Assembly (NCBI RefSeq): GCF_000143535.2
Contig: NC_037310.1
Location: forward strand, 2,604,001 to 2,668,000
Length of the DNA stretch: 64,000 nt
Origin: Botrytis cinerea B05.10
Lineage: Eukaryota; Ascomycota; Leotiomycetes; Helotiales; Sclerotiniaceae
Direction: 5' to 3'
Under the pieces are notes generated by a model, which saw only the letters and a list, made by a program, of their open reading frames with translations, ran no database searches and had not been told where the DNA came from. Positions 20,305 through 32,500 of this stretch are shown here, one piece after another. The translations under genes and the position numbers were made by a program. Position 1 is the first letter of the stretch, and each line of letters opens with the position of its first letter.

Positions 20305-23300
20305 ATGCGGGCAAGATACAACATTCGCAATTGCGGTTTCCACCTTGGGCGCCGGTTGGTGCCCTTGCGTGTACCATCAAGAATGGTTTCAACACAGGCG
20401 GAGCCCGTCAGCGGAAACCAGCGATTGAAGCATGAGAGACTCGCCAACAAAATCGAGCAAAACCTGAAGCGTAAGAAGTTCGTCCAATCGAACGATTGGG
20501 TCGATGAGACACCAGCTGGACAGAGAAAGATTTTAAAGCCTTTTGATGACGAATTCCACAACACCTACTTGCCCAATGTCGTCGAATCTTCCTGGTATAG
20601 CTTTTGGGAGGAGCAGGGACTTTTTAAACCACAAATAGAGAACGATGGCAGTCTTAAAACAAAAGGAAAATATGTTATTGCTATGCCACCACCCAATGTG
20701 TGAGCTGATATATGTATTGTTCATATGGCTATCTGCTAACACCAGTCGCAGGTTACGGGCAGATTACACATTGGGCATGCCCTAGCAGTCTCATTACAAG
20801 ATACTCTTACCAGATTACATCGTATGCAAGGTCACTCAGCACTCTATATTCCTGGCTGCGACCATGCAGGCATTGCGACTCAAGCTGTCGTCGAGAAGCA
20901 GCTCGCCAAACACCCGAAAGATGGAAAGTCTAGAAAGCAGGATTTTACAAGGGATGAATTTGTACAGCTGTGTGAAGACTGGAAGGAAGTTTATCAAGAA
21001 GCGATAATCAAAACGATACGCAGGCTGGGTATCTCTCCAGACTGGGACCGTATTGCCTACACAAGGAGCGAGCCATTTTCCAAAGCGGTCAATGAGAGTT
21101 TCGTGCGGTTTTTTGAAGAAGGCCTCATCTACCGAGCGAATAAGCTTGTACATTGGTCATGTAGCCTCTCTACATCTATATCGACGCTTGAAGTTGATCA
21201 AAAGGAGCTTCAAGGAAGTACCAAACTTAGTGTGCCAGGTTATGACAAAAAGATCGAATTTGGAACATTGACATATTTCAAGTATCCAATTGAAGGGTCT
21301 GATGAGACCATTGAAGTTGCAACAACGAGACCAGAGACAATGCTGGGTGATACTGGTATTGCCGTCCATCCTCAGGACGATCGATACAAGGATTTCATCG
21401 GGAAGACCGCACAACACCCGTTTATCCCCGATAGAAAGTTAAAGATTGTCGCTGATGAATATGTTGACAAAGAATTCGGAACTGGCGCTGTCAAACTAAC
21501 ACCTGCTCATGATCATAATGATTTCGATTTAGGCAAAAAGCACAATCTGCCATTCATCAACATTTTGAACAAAGACGGTACTCTCAATAGCAATGCTGGT
21601 CCTTTTACTGGAGAGAAGAGATTCAATGCGAGATATGGTGTTATCAATGAACTCAAGAAACTCGGCCTCTACACGAAACAAGAGCCTAATAAGATGGTTG
21701 TACCGATTTGCAGCCGATCGGGGGATATTATTGAGCCGTTCCTGATACCTCAATGGTGGATGAGAACAAAATCATTGTCGAAAGCTGCAACGGAAGCAGT
21801 TGAAAATGGCGAAATCATTATCCAACCAAAAACACAAAAGGACCTATTCTTGGAGCGATTGCAAGACCCCGAGGACTGGTGTCTGTCGAGACAACTATGG
21901 TGGGGACATCGAATACCAGTCTGGGCAGTCAGTATCGAGGGTGAGGACTGTGGAAACAATGCTGACGATGAGCACTGGGTGTGTGGCCGGACAGAACGCG
22001 AAGCTCAGGAAAAGGCAGAGCAAAAGTTTCCTGGCAAGAAAGTGACACTCAGGCAAGATGATGATGTGTTAGATACCTGGTTCAGCTCCGCACTTTGGCC
22101 TTTTGCCACCCTTGGATGGCCAGAAAAGACGTCAGATCTCGAAAATTATTTTCCGACTACGACTTTGGAGACAGGTTGGGATATCATGCCAGTCTGGGTC
22201 AGTCGTATGATCATGTTCTCTCTGAGATTGACCGGAAAGGTGCCTTTTACTGAAGTCTTCTGTCATGGTTTGGTACGCGATAATGAAGGCCGGAAAATGT
22301 CAAAGTCTCTTGGCAACGTTATCGACCCGATAGATATCCTTGACGGAATTAGCCTAGAAGATTTGCATCAAAAGTTGCTCCATGGTAATTTGCCTCAGAA
22401 TGAAGTCAAGAGTGCCATCAAGTACCAAAAGAAGGCCTTCCCACAAGGTATTCCGAAATTTGGAGCTGATGTTTTGCGGTTCTCGCTCATAAGCCAAACT
22501 CAATTATCTGGTAGCGATATGAAAATCGATATGAGAACGATGACTGGCTCCTCTAGATTCTGTAACAAGATCTATCAGGCCACAAAATATGTCCTTGGAA
22601 AGCTTGGTAGTGATTTCGTTCCTCGAGAGAGCAGTGCTTTAACAGGAATTGAGAGCCTACCAGAGCGATGGATCTTAACAAAAATGAACACAGCTGTGAA
22701 ACAAATTAATCAGGCACTGGAAGAGCGTAGGTTCGGACTATCGACTAAGATTAGTCAACGGTACTTGTACGATGAGCTGTTCGATATCTACATTGAGAAC
22801 TCAAAATCGATCATTTCAAATGGCACACCGGAAGAAGCTCGTTCAGCTATGGATACACTGTATACCACAATTGAATATGGCTTGCGACTTCTATCTCCAT
22901 TTATGCCCTTCTTGACTGAAGAACTCTGGCAGCGGCTACCACGCAGACCAAACGACAACACATCTTCAATCACAATCGCTGAATATCCGAAGTATGAGCC
23001 ATCCTTTCATGACACGAAATCTGAGGTGGCTTATGAGCTTGTCCTAGGCTGCTCTAAAGGTATTCGTTCACTGTTAGAAGACTATGCTGTTAAGGACGAA
23101 GGCGTGGTTCATATCTCCTGCCTTAATCAAATGTCATACGATACTGTGTCGGCGCAACTCCCCACGATCCAATCACTCTGCGCAATCCGTCGCAAAACAC
23201 CAGTGAAGATCAGTGTTGCGAAGGCTGGAGAAACCAAACCTACTGGCTGTGCAGTTTTCCCTGTTTCAGCTGATGCAAATGTTTATCTTGAAGTCAAGAA

Positions 23301-23511
23301 TCGCATACAAGATGCTGCGAAGGAGGCTGACAAGTTCAGAGTGAAGATAGATGAAGCAAGAAAAGAACAAGTTGATGTGCATGCCATCAAAGCAGAGCTA
23401 AGCAAAGGTTCTGATACTATTCAATTTTACGAGAACCGGGAGCGAGATATTGACGCAAAGATACAAGCATTACAAGAGACCGTAGAGATGTTTGAAAATA
23501 TGAAGTTTTAG
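20305..23511 (+). CDS. VAS1: Valyl-tRNA synthetase, probably dual cytosolic/mitochondrial (spliced)
   Basis: Class I aminoacyl-tRNA synthetase charging tRNA-Val; 1,050 residues. Exons are 20305..20697 and 20752..23511; the 54-nt intron (GTGTGA donor, CAG acceptor, branch CTAAC) interrupts PPPNV|TGRLHIGHA just before the HIGH motif at 137-140. ATP-site KMSKS is at 646-650. The editing domain (ATTRPETMLGDTGIAVHP), the anticodon-binding region (about 720-900) and the ValRS-type C-terminal coiled-coil arm (about 980-1050) are all present. The first 26 residues are Arg-rich with no acidic residue (MRARYNIRNCGFHLGRRLV), like a mitochondrial presequence; a second in-frame ATG at 20383 (Met27) would give the cytosolic form, as in yeast VAS1. 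Confidence 0.96.
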
Positions 23512-23865
23512 GCTTTGTGGCCCTGCTGGCTGACAGCATGACCTAAAGTACTACCTCATAACAGCATCTTACCAAGCTAGGATGCACAAAGAATTCGGAT
23601 GGAGAAACTTGAGGTGGCCGGGGAGCTACAATAACCAAGTGGCCGCACTTTCACTAGAGCATAGTATGAGGGGCTGATGTTCGCCGTATGTTGGAGATGT
23701 AGAGCTCTCTGAACTCTCTACTCTTAATCAATGTGAAATTAATAACTCACTTCTTGAAACGCGATGTGATTTGTGATAAATGCAATAGATTACTTAATAT
23801 TTTCATACTTTTTAATAATATGCGCGCCAAATGTGCTCTAATATTCACATACCCTCTTCAAGATT
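23512..23865. other. Convergent 3' intergenic region
   Basis: 354 bp between two convergent stops. It is AT-rich near 23750-23830, consistent with polyadenylation signals. No gene. Confidence 0.5.
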
Positions 23866-25232
23866 CTATTTACTATCCACTAATGACTTAAAGGCTTGTA
23901 ATAGATCATCTCTCAAATCTTCCCACCCCTCAATTCCTACACTGACCCGTAACAATTTCTGATCAATAGTCGCGTCTGACATTGCCCTCCACTCAATCAA
24001 ACTCTCCACACCACCCAAACTCGTAGCATGATGGAACAAGTCCAACTTGGCGGGTAGCTTCTTTGCAAACCCCACTTCTTTTAAAATGATGGAAAACACA
24101 GGTCCAAATCCATTTGGCATCTGCTTCAATAGCCACCCATCCTTGATATCCTCCTCTTGCAAACTTGCATGCTCAATTTTAAGCACCGTCTTCCTCACCA
24201 CCTCAGTTTCAGGATCATTAGACTTCAAAGCCTTGTCTAACCACGAAACGAGATTCTGCGCCGAGGCCGATTGATGCTTGACGCGAATTTCCAGCGTTCG
24301 AACGCTGCGGATGCCGAGCCATCCCTCCATCGATCCCATCACATTCCCCAGCACCACTCGCTCGTTCTGTAGCCCCTGGAACCAACCATCTGCAACGTGT
24401 TTGGGGTTCACAGTGAGGATACCGCAGAGCATATCGGAATGTCCTCCGATGTACTTGGTGCCGCTGTGCATGACGATGTCTGCACCCCAGAGAAACGGAT
24501 CCAGCAGAGGCGGCGGCGCAAACGTCGCATCGACGGATAGGAACGCACCGCGAGAGTGCGCTTTCTCGGCAAAAGCAGCGAGATTGTAGGCGGTGCCATA
24601 GGGATTGAGCGGGGTCTCCACGTGGATGATGTCCCCGGGATGGAGATCCTCGGCGGGACAATCGAGAGGCAGTTTCTGGAGCCCGGTCAGTTTGGTGTGC
24701 ACGTTTATGACGCCGTGACAGCCGTGGTAGCCTTCGCCGATGGAAATGCGTTTGGGGTTGAGATAGACGAGCGCGGCGTGGAAGGCGGAGAGACCGGATG
24801 TGTATGTGAGGGTGGGGCCTTTGAGGATGCTGCTCAGGATTGCTTCGAAGCGGGTGGTGGTGGGGGCGCTCATGCGGGAATAGATGTGTCCATCTTGTGG
24901 TGCTTGGGACTGTCAAGTGGTGTTATTAGTGGTGAGGTTTGGGAAAGGGAGGGAGGGGTGAGATGGGTAGATCATGTGATTGAAGTTTGAAGTGTTTGGA
25001 TAGACTGCGGGGTACTTACATCTTGTTCACTTACTGGAACGAGGTCGTCTGGGTTATTACTGTAGCGGAAAGTGGTGGATACGTGCAGAGGTGGTGCAAC
25101 ATCTTGGCCTTTGTTAAGGAAATCGTCGGCGTGAACAGTTTGGGAAGAGAGTGATAATGCAGAGAGTCCTTGATCGGGGGTGTGATCTTGAAGATCCTGT
25201 TGACCATTTAGACCGGGCTGAGAGGTTGCCAT
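23866..25232 (-). CDS. Trans-sulfuration (Cys/Met metabolism) PLP-dependent enzyme (spliced)
   Basis: Fold-type I PLP enzyme of the cystathionine gamma-synthase/beta-lyase family; 418 residues from exons 25020..25232 and 23866..24909 (110-nt intron, GTAAGT/CAG). Visible signatures: VAPPLHVSTTFRY at about 45-57, HIYSRMSAPTTTRFE (phosphate-binding Tyr and Arg), TYTSGLSAFHAAL, VETPLNPYGTAYN, SVDATFAPPPLLDP and SGTKYIGGHSD with the Schiff-base lysine at K223. The motif order is complete, so it should be active. It is shorter than fungal cystathionine gamma-synthases with long N-terminal extensions. The exact substrate (cystathionine, homocysteine or methionine precursors) cannot be read from sequence. 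Confidence 0.88.
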
Positions 25233-25902
25233 GTTTTTTGGGTCTTGTAAATGTCCTTGAAGTCTTTACTTTCTGTTTGTGTAGGTATGTAAGATAGTTT
25301 GGTTTGAACAAGTGTAATGTGATTCGAGAGACTCGAACGATTGTTTGTAACGATGAAGATTTATTATTGTTGGATATCTCTAGTGTCAAGTCGATGAAGT
25401 AAAAAAACTGGAGCTTTGAAATGAAATAACCGCTCCCGCTTGCAGACTTATTAAATCATATAGCCAGTTATCAGAATCAAGAATGAATATTCTGAACAAA
25501 GTATTTACGGATTGACAAATAATTACATATGTATCTATAGTTGCAATACTCAGTAACAGATACCACGGCGTAAACCATGAGCTTTTTGCAGCTAAAAGTC
25601 ACCATCCTTTCTCTGTACGCCCTTTACATTAACAATCACAATGGCGCAATTCACACCCTTGACAGTGACAATCACATTATCGATGCTCCACAATTCGTTG
25701 CTTCAGACCTGGGTATCGCTAAGACTAAAGTTCCCCTTTTGATTCTAATGCTACATACATTGCACAAGTTCGAGGGAACGATGAACTTCCAGAAAGGGTC
25801 GAGAAGCTTAAGATTTAGCTTTTTGAGATTTTAACCATACAGTAGTTTGAAGCTCACCTGGAATACAAATAGGGTATTTGATGATAAGAAAGAGCAAAAT
25901 GC
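25233..25902. promoter_or_regulatory. Upstream region of the trans-sulfuration enzyme
   Basis: 670 bp between two minus-strand genes, containing the promoter of the PLP enzyme and the 3' end of the next gene. The plus-strand open frame 25577..25834 is not convincing. Confidence 0.4.
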
Positions 25903-26760
25903 TCAATTCATATTCGTCACAGTTGCAGCTTGCAGTTTCTCTACAAACAGCTCCATTTCTTTCCCCATAATCTTCTTGTCCTTGCACCGTTCTGCAGTAT
26001 CGAAACTTACCAAAACCGCTTTACCTTGCGATATCAAAATCTTATTCTTGTCTAGAGAACCATGTATAATCCCCAATTTGTGTAATTGTCTGATGAGGGT
26101 CTGGCAAAGAGAGAGGTCGGCAATTGTAGCTCTTCTGCCTTCAACATTTTCCGTTAGTAAACCTATCACGCGTCCACCCTCAGTTATATACCCAAGAAAC
26201 TTGGGGATGAGGATCTTGCGATTATGCAGCCAAGAATATACTTGGATTTCGGCAATGTAGTTTGTTTCCCAGTAGAAGTTGGCTACTTTCGCAATGACTG
26301 GTTTGTCGAAGGCTGGGGAGGATACCAAATGCACATTTGGCTCTAATTTTCGAATGAAATTGAGTGAGAGATAGTCAATATGACTTATTGGCTTAGCAAA
26401 CCATGAGCTATCAATTGTAGGAAGGGCAGCTTTAAAGGCTTCGATCACAGTTGGAAATCCACCTACTAGAGCAACTCGGGCCAGATTCCAACTTTCAGCA
26501 TCTCCTTCGGATGGAAATGGAGGTAATTTCTTTAAGAGAAGAGAAGGGAAGCAGAGATCCCTTGCGAGATACGTCCCAGGATCGATTGTAATATATTTGA
26601 AACGTTTTCCATCCACTAGAATCCGGAAGTAACTAGGTAGAATGTTCTCGATATCGATATCTTGGTTCAGTATTTCGATTCGAGGATGAGACATTGGCAA
26701 CGGCCAATGTCCATGGTGTGATGAAACGATGATGTCTCGTACTGCGATGGATTCGATCAT
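25903..26760 (-). CDS. Kinase-fold (APH-like) protein with degenerate catalytic motifs
   Basis: 285 residues starting at Met 26760; the open frame extends upstream only through non-ATG codons, and a CAAACAG acceptor plus a GTAAGC donor near 26857 suggest a 5' UTR intron. The C-terminal half resembles the protein-kinase/aminoglycoside-phosphotransferase C-lobe seen in many filamentous fungal proteins: AKVANFYWETNYIAEIQVY (VAIK/alpha-C-like), PKFLGYITEGGRVIGLLTEN (hinge), then HGSLDKNKIL at 233-242 in place of HGDLxxxN, and VSFD at 251-254 in place of a DFG/DFE-type motif. The catalytic and metal-binding Asp are both replaced by Ser, so I infer a pseudokinase. The N-terminal part is unassigned. 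Confidence 0.65.
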   Translation of the reverse strand: MIESIAVRDIIVSSHHGHWPLPMSHPRIEILNQDIDIENILPSYFRILVDGKRFKYITIDPGTYLARDLCFPSLLLKKLPPFPSEGDAESWNLARVALVGGFPTVIEAFKAALPTIDSSWFAKPISHIDYLSLNFIRKLEPNVHLVSSPAFDKPVIAKVANFYWETNYIAEIQVYSWLHNRKILIPKFLGYITEGGRVIGLLTENVEGRRATIADLSLCQTLIRQLHKLGIIHGSLDKNKILISQGKAVLVSFDTAERCKDKKIMGKEMELFVEKLQAATVTNMN

Positions 26761-27886
26761 AATCCTGTTTGCCAACAACTGTTACCGTTTAACATTGAGT
26801 CTTCGACCAATGTTTCCTTCTGATGGCTTCATATACTTCAATTTCAATGCTTACCTAGGCAGTAGAAACAATCCTACGATGCATCGACCTGTTAATTGAC
26901 ATGAAAGGAATTGCCTTGCCACAAAACTATGGATTGGTGTGTTGGTGGAACTGTACCTCCTGCCTTGTGCTTGGGCGACCATATGAGAAATGGAAGATAT
27001 GTCATATACTTGCACATGTATGATGCACAAGGCAAATTGTCATTATTGTAGATGGTCGGTCTGATGTTTGAAGTTTCGATATCATGTATTGTCAAATTGT
27101 GGAGACGGCGCTAGTCCCCGATTGATGGAGAAGTTATGATTTGTAAGCACTTCACCAATCTCAATATCTAATTTGCTATGCAACCAACAACATCGTAACA
27201 AACTCAAGCACCATCAAAATCCATATCCTGAGACCATTGATCAAATCCTCAGTAGTGCTGGGTTCGTTTCATGACAGTGTTGGTTTGATTCTATTTCTGT
27301 ACAACAGCCTCGCCACATCGGGTTGTTGGCCCTCGACCGGCGACCACCACAAGGCCAAGGTCAATGAGGACAACAGCTCTCTCTAAGGCTATCATACCAT
27401 ACTCGCGCGGTTATTGCTGCTCACAAGAAACTACACGCGATATATTCACGATAAGATAGGCAGATGGCTTGAAATCAACTCGGCGAGGCCGCACCCATAT
27501 ATTATGGAGATCTCCAGCTGGCTTTCTTCTTGGTCTGACTTTCTCTTTCAGTACATATCTTGTCAACTATCCAATCTCCAATAGCCAACATGGTCTTGGG
27601 ATGGTCTTCCAGAACTGCTTTACCACCCACAGTTGGGTCAACAGATGGAAGGAATGGTCATGATCACACCTCTCCACACTGTGTTTGTGTGGCCCGATTT
27701 CTTTCTCTTCCAACCCGTGCTCGATAAACATGTGAGTCAACTGCGCCCTCATACAAAGCTGTACATTAGGTAGTTGTTTCTTGGATTTAAATTTAGTTTT
27801 AACATCTAATTTCGAATCTTATTCTCCTCGGTACGATTCTAAATTAATTTCTCTGTGGTCAAGGACAATCCTCCTCAACTTTCAAA
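26761..27886. promoter_or_regulatory. Divergent intergenic region
   Basis: 1.1 kb upstream of both the kinase-fold gene (-) and the disordered protein (+). A probable 5' UTR intron of the minus gene lies at about 26765-26857. No other feature seen. Confidence 0.4.
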
Positions 27887-29053
27887 ATGAGTTCCCAAGA
27901 TTCAACACCCAAGTCACCAAGACTTCACCACATAGATACATCATCTAACGGCGGTGTCTCTGGACCTTTCTGGGACTCAAACGAGCGTTGCTTTTGGCTG
28001 ATGAATAATCGTCAAGTCTACACGCATCCTGAAAATTACAGCGGAAGTTCCGCATGCGCAACTATCGCGTCCGCAAACCCTGATTCTGCTTACCCATCTG
28101 GCTGGTCCAGGGGTCAACGCACACGATCACTATCAGGTTCTGACAATTCACCGAATTCAGCATCACACGAATCCAAGCGCATTCGCCCGGAGTCCCTTGG
28201 CAGTGCACCCCCAAAGAATGCAGAATCCAAACAGCCTTTGCGTCAGGGTACTCCGGAACAACAACGCAAGTTTCCCCAATACGATTTATCCAATCTTCCA
28301 CCCCCACCCCCGTTTCCTCCTCAGAGATCCCATTCGGTTCGTTTTTCCCCAGATATATCTTATTCGGATGACCCTGTGAAGAAACATAACCCAGGAGCTT
28401 CCGTGCCCAGCTTCCCTCAACGCTCTCAATCCGTCCGCATCTCAAACGAGCACGATCAAGGCTTCACTCGCTCCAGAAATCCATCCCCCTCCTCTCCCCC
28501 ATCTTCCTCTTCACATCCCCACCATAAACCCCTTCCCACCCGTCCCCAATCATTCCCCGCCTCAACCTCAACCTCAACCCCAACATCAACATCAACAAAT
28601 CCACCCACAAAATCCCCCTCCCCTCTCCCCACCCACTACAGCACGCATCCCCCAACCACCCGCTACACCCCACCCCACTACCTCCGCGACCCCGAACACG
28701 AAGACGAAGATTTTTCCTCTCCCTCCTCCGCATCCTCCGCCTATTCCTACTCCAAATCCCCCTCCTACTCACACCACCGCGCCCCCTCTTCCCGCGACCG
28801 CCACGAATCCCAACGTCAGCGCACACACCACCGCCGCATCGAATACGACTACGACACCGATACCGACCTCTCCGACCAGAAAGAAAAGAAACTCAGAAGA
28901 CAGAAACGCACGCGTGAACGGACGCCCGACGAGCAGAAGAAACACGAGAAAACTCTGAAAAGTATTGGAGAGACGGGAAGAGGAGATATGGGGCGAGCGG
29001 TTTTGATGGGGGCCCTCCCTCTCGCGTGTTTTTTGGCGAGATTAGCAGCTTGA
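27887..29053 (+). CDS. Proline/serine-rich disordered protein with hydrophobic C-terminal tail
   Basis: 388 residues, single exon, not recognised. An ordered-looking N-terminus (GGVSGPFWDSNERCFWLMNN, about 22-41) with aromatic residues could be a short folded motif. The middle is Ser/Pro/His-rich with a repeated PQRSHSVRFSPD / PQRSQSVRISNE element (about 145-190) and an STSTSTPTSTST run. A basic, helical segment (about 330-368: KEKKLRRQKRTRERTPDEQ) precedes a hydrophobic tail (GRAVLMGALPLACFLARLAA) ending exactly at the C-terminus, as in tail-anchored proteins, though the hydrophobic stretch is short. Single-exon continuity over 1.1 kb supports coding. Confidence 0.65.
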   Translation: MSSQDSTPKSPRLHHIDTSSNGGVSGPFWDSNERCFWLMNNRQVYTHPENYSGSSACATIASANPDSAYPSGWSRGQRTRSLSGSDNSPNSASHESKRIRPESLGSAPPKNAESKQPLRQGTPEQQRKFPQYDLSNLPPPPPFPPQRSHSVRFSPDISYSDDPVKKHNPGASVPSFPQRSQSVRISNEHDQGFTRSRNPSPSSPPSSSSHPHHKPLPTRPQSFPASTSTSTPTSTSTNPPTKSPSPLPTHYSTHPPTTRYTPPHYLRDPEHEDEDFSSPSSASSAYSYSKSPSYSHHRAPSSRDRHESQRQRTHHRRIEYDYDTDTDLSDQKEKKLRRQKRTRERTPDEQKKHEKTLKSIGETGRGDMGRAVLMGALPLACFLARLAA

Positions 29054-29592
29054 TGTTTTTTTCGCTCCTTCTTTTTCTCTCCCCTTTTTCTCTAGCTCTC
29101 TGGCTTGCTCACACTCGTTTACGTATGATTGGTTGGGTTTTGGGCTTTGGTACTAGGAGGTTAGGTTTGACTTGGGATTTATGAATAGATTGTGGATTAG
29201 CTGGCGAGGTGTTGGAGTTTGAGTGTGTCTATATAGTCATCATACAGCAACCACTCTTTCAGCGATTCAGAACAACAATAGAAATTACATACTTATTTCG
29301 AAGAACCTAGAATCCTGTCTTGTAAAATCTTTGTATATTATCACGTTGATTCATTCTTTCAACATCCCAGATGTGCTCTATCTTCGCTACGTATCCAAAT
29401 CTATGTACCTAATGTAAAAATCCACAAAGAAAAATAATTAAGAAAACCTAGTGATCATTCAGTGTCATTATGTCATTATACTTTTGTGCATATCTCCCAT
29501 CCCATCACATCCCGAAAAGTTCCCCTTGGTTCCCCAATCAAGAATGTAAATATGATTCCACTCGCGCCTCATATTAATCTTCAATCATTTCA
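29054..29592. other. Convergent 3' intergenic region
   Basis: 539 bp between convergent stops; AT-rich, presumably 3' UTRs. Nothing else seen. Confidence 0.5.
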
Positions 29593-32500
29593 TCACATAA
29601 CTATGCATTTTGCCGCACTCTTTTTCTGCTGCGGCTGCACTTCTGCATCTTCTACTACAATCGCTGGTGAAGTAGCAGGTCGCGAATCCCATGTTACGTC
29701 TGTCCAACCTGCACTACTTGCCGCATCACTTTTGTGCTTAGTTCTCTTTGCCATCATACTCTTTCTCCAGCCATTTTTCTTGGCATTTTTGACGTTTCGT
29801 GACGCACTACGCTCCGCTCTACTCGGTTGTCTGGTGATAGGTATTGGCGGTATGTTGTAAGGTGAGGTGACTCGAGTAGAAGTTGCGCTGTGGATTGTCT
29901 CAAGACGTTGTAGAGGTGGACGTAAGCTGTTTGGCGATGCAGAATATCTTTGCGAACCAAGGCTGGTTCGTCGAGAAGGAGAGCCATGACCAGAAGGAGG
30001 ACGAAGGCCTGTATTCGGACGAGGAGGACTTGCCACATAAGTCCCAGCAGCTGCACGGGGTGGTGTAGACAGACGATTCGATTGCTCAGGAGCAGTATGA
30101 GGAAGTTGTTGAGATTGGTTGCTAAAACCTTGCAGTGGTACAGAGTCTCGAGGGTTGGAGCCAGAACGACGCCGAGATGGATCCTTTAGGGTGTCTGGAC
30201 GTCCACTTCGACTATTGAATCGCGCTAATAGATCGGCACTAGGCATTACTAATCCAGGGACTCCGCCCACAGGAATCTCCACAGGTGCAGAATTGACTCT
30301 TCTCCAAATAGGGATAGGTTTATCAGTAGACTCTGAGAGAGCTGAGCTGGAAGGAGTGTCACCCGTCCGTGGAAATGTTGAGCTCTGCTGTACAGGTCGT
30401 ACATCGGGTGACCCCTGTGCTGGTACTGTCGGTAAAGTAGAATTTATTCGTGGAAGATCAGAGTCGTCTCCTTGTTCTCCGGCTACAGCGGTTGTAGGTC
30501 TGCTATTTTGCATAAGAGAGACTTGATCATCAACTGTTGTGGTTTCCCAATCTAGCAAGCGCCTGTCAAGAGTTGCACTCATAGGCTGAGGAATGGGGGA
30601 GACAGGCGATTGTAACGTGGCTCTCATAGACAAGTTTGGGTTATAATCGAGCGTGCTATTCTCATCATCGTTGAGTTCTACAGAACGTTGGGAGATTTGC
30701 TGGGGCAAGGGCCTTGTAAGGCTTGGTTGTGGAGTACCGATTGGGGAAACATCATAAAGGCTGTCAAAATCAGAGGTCGTAGGGCGTTCATCAAAGTTTG
30801 CAATGGAAGGACTTGTCACTGGTCGAGCCACTTCGTCATCTACGGGACTAGTCATAGAAGGTGCAGTAGTTGTATCGCTAAGTGATCGCCGAAACGGGTA
30901 TCTTTGCTCCCGTAAAGCTTCAGGAAGAGGTCGTTGAAGAACTGGAGCATCTAATCCTGGAAAGTCAAGGACTGTAGCCCGTTGATTGTTCGTTGCTTGC
31001 ATAAGCCTTGCATGGTCTGCAAGTATAGATCTCTGAATGTGTTCAGGAAGTGGAGGGACCGGGTCTTTTTGATAAGGAGGAGGCGGCGGCTCCCAATTGT
31101 CTGCATCACTTTCATGTGGATGCTCCTCCCGACCATCTGCACGGCGGTACTCGATATGTTCTTGTATCATAGAGCGAGGATGTAGTCTTCTATTGACCGC
31201 AGCAGCTGTTGCAGCGCGGCGTAGAGTCGTGCCTGAGCGAGGTGCGGCATTCGCATAAGGATCATCAAAAGCTTCCTGGTCATCATCAATAGAAGCTGTC
31301 TCTGCTGAATCAGTCGTATTTCCTAGGCTGTTTATTTGTCTAGGTAAAGGAGGAAGCGGGATGTTAGATGAATTGCTCAAATTAGGCAGTGCAGGAATTG
31401 GCGGTGGTTCCGGGCGCGTCATAGTAGTAGCTGAACGAGCAATACTAGCACGGTAGCTTCTTCGCTGTGCTACTGTTCTTCTTCTAACAATAGCCACCTC
31501 TGTGTCTATGTCCCTGTGCTCTTCCTCTAGGATTTCCGGATCATCTCGTTGGCCCACCTCTATAGTTGTTGTGGTTTTCTTGCCATTGCTCGTACCACAG
31601 GAAAAATCTAACACACAAATACGGCCGCCGTCTACCGGACTCATACTATCATCCTCGTCTATGATGCATTGGCGTTTTACTCCTGGTGCAACAGCTACAA
31701 GTCTTTCACCGTAGAGCTGTTTTGATTCTTCTTGGACCCAGCTTAATGCACTTACTCCGTCTAAAGTGGTTATGTGATAGCCTTCAACGAATGTATTGCG
31801 CGACTTATCGCAGAGGAGTTGCCATTGTGGAATGCGAATACTGCTGTGGTCCAAAGACCTATTTACAGAGCGTAAAGATGGAGCACTGTTTCGACGTCCA
31901 ATTTGACTCAGAGGTGTGCCTGGTGCGGTTTCTGCATTACTATTCGAGCCCGCAATGGCAGGTGTAGGATCCAAATTCTCCGGAATTCCCCAAAGCCAAA
32001 CGCTACCTCGACTATAACCAACCGCTGCTAGATCTCCAGACTTATTTGCTGCTGCTTTTGATGCAGGAGGTTCCCCATTGGGTCCAACAAAATGAACTTT
32101 GCCATTGCGTAAATCATCCATCCTTACTGCCCGAAAAGTTTCAAAAACTCGATCATATGTAAAAGTCCAGCTTGCTTCGTCATCATGAGGACTGGGTAAC
32201 AGGACTGCATGACTACAGTCCCGGCTACCAGTGGGGAAGAGTATTGAAGTTGTCCAAAGAGCACTTACGCTATCTTCAGGAGAGACGCTCCCGGGATCAT
32301 AATAAGGCGCTGTCAAGACGACAGTACTAGGGTTTCTAGACTGTAATGTCGTGCCCAAAAGTAAGTCAGAATCGCGAGAAAAGGTCAAAGAGTCAACGCC
32401 ATAGGCCTTTACGGCGCGACTCGTACCATTTTCGCGGAGAGAAGTCAGTTCTACTCCAGAGCTATGGGCGGCGAGTTAGCAGCACTTCAACGAGTAAGGG

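Noticed and set aside
24218..24990. Overlapping ORFs on both strands across the PLP enzyme gene
   Set aside because: Shadows of the real frame, which alone carries the PLP-lysine motif and family signatures.
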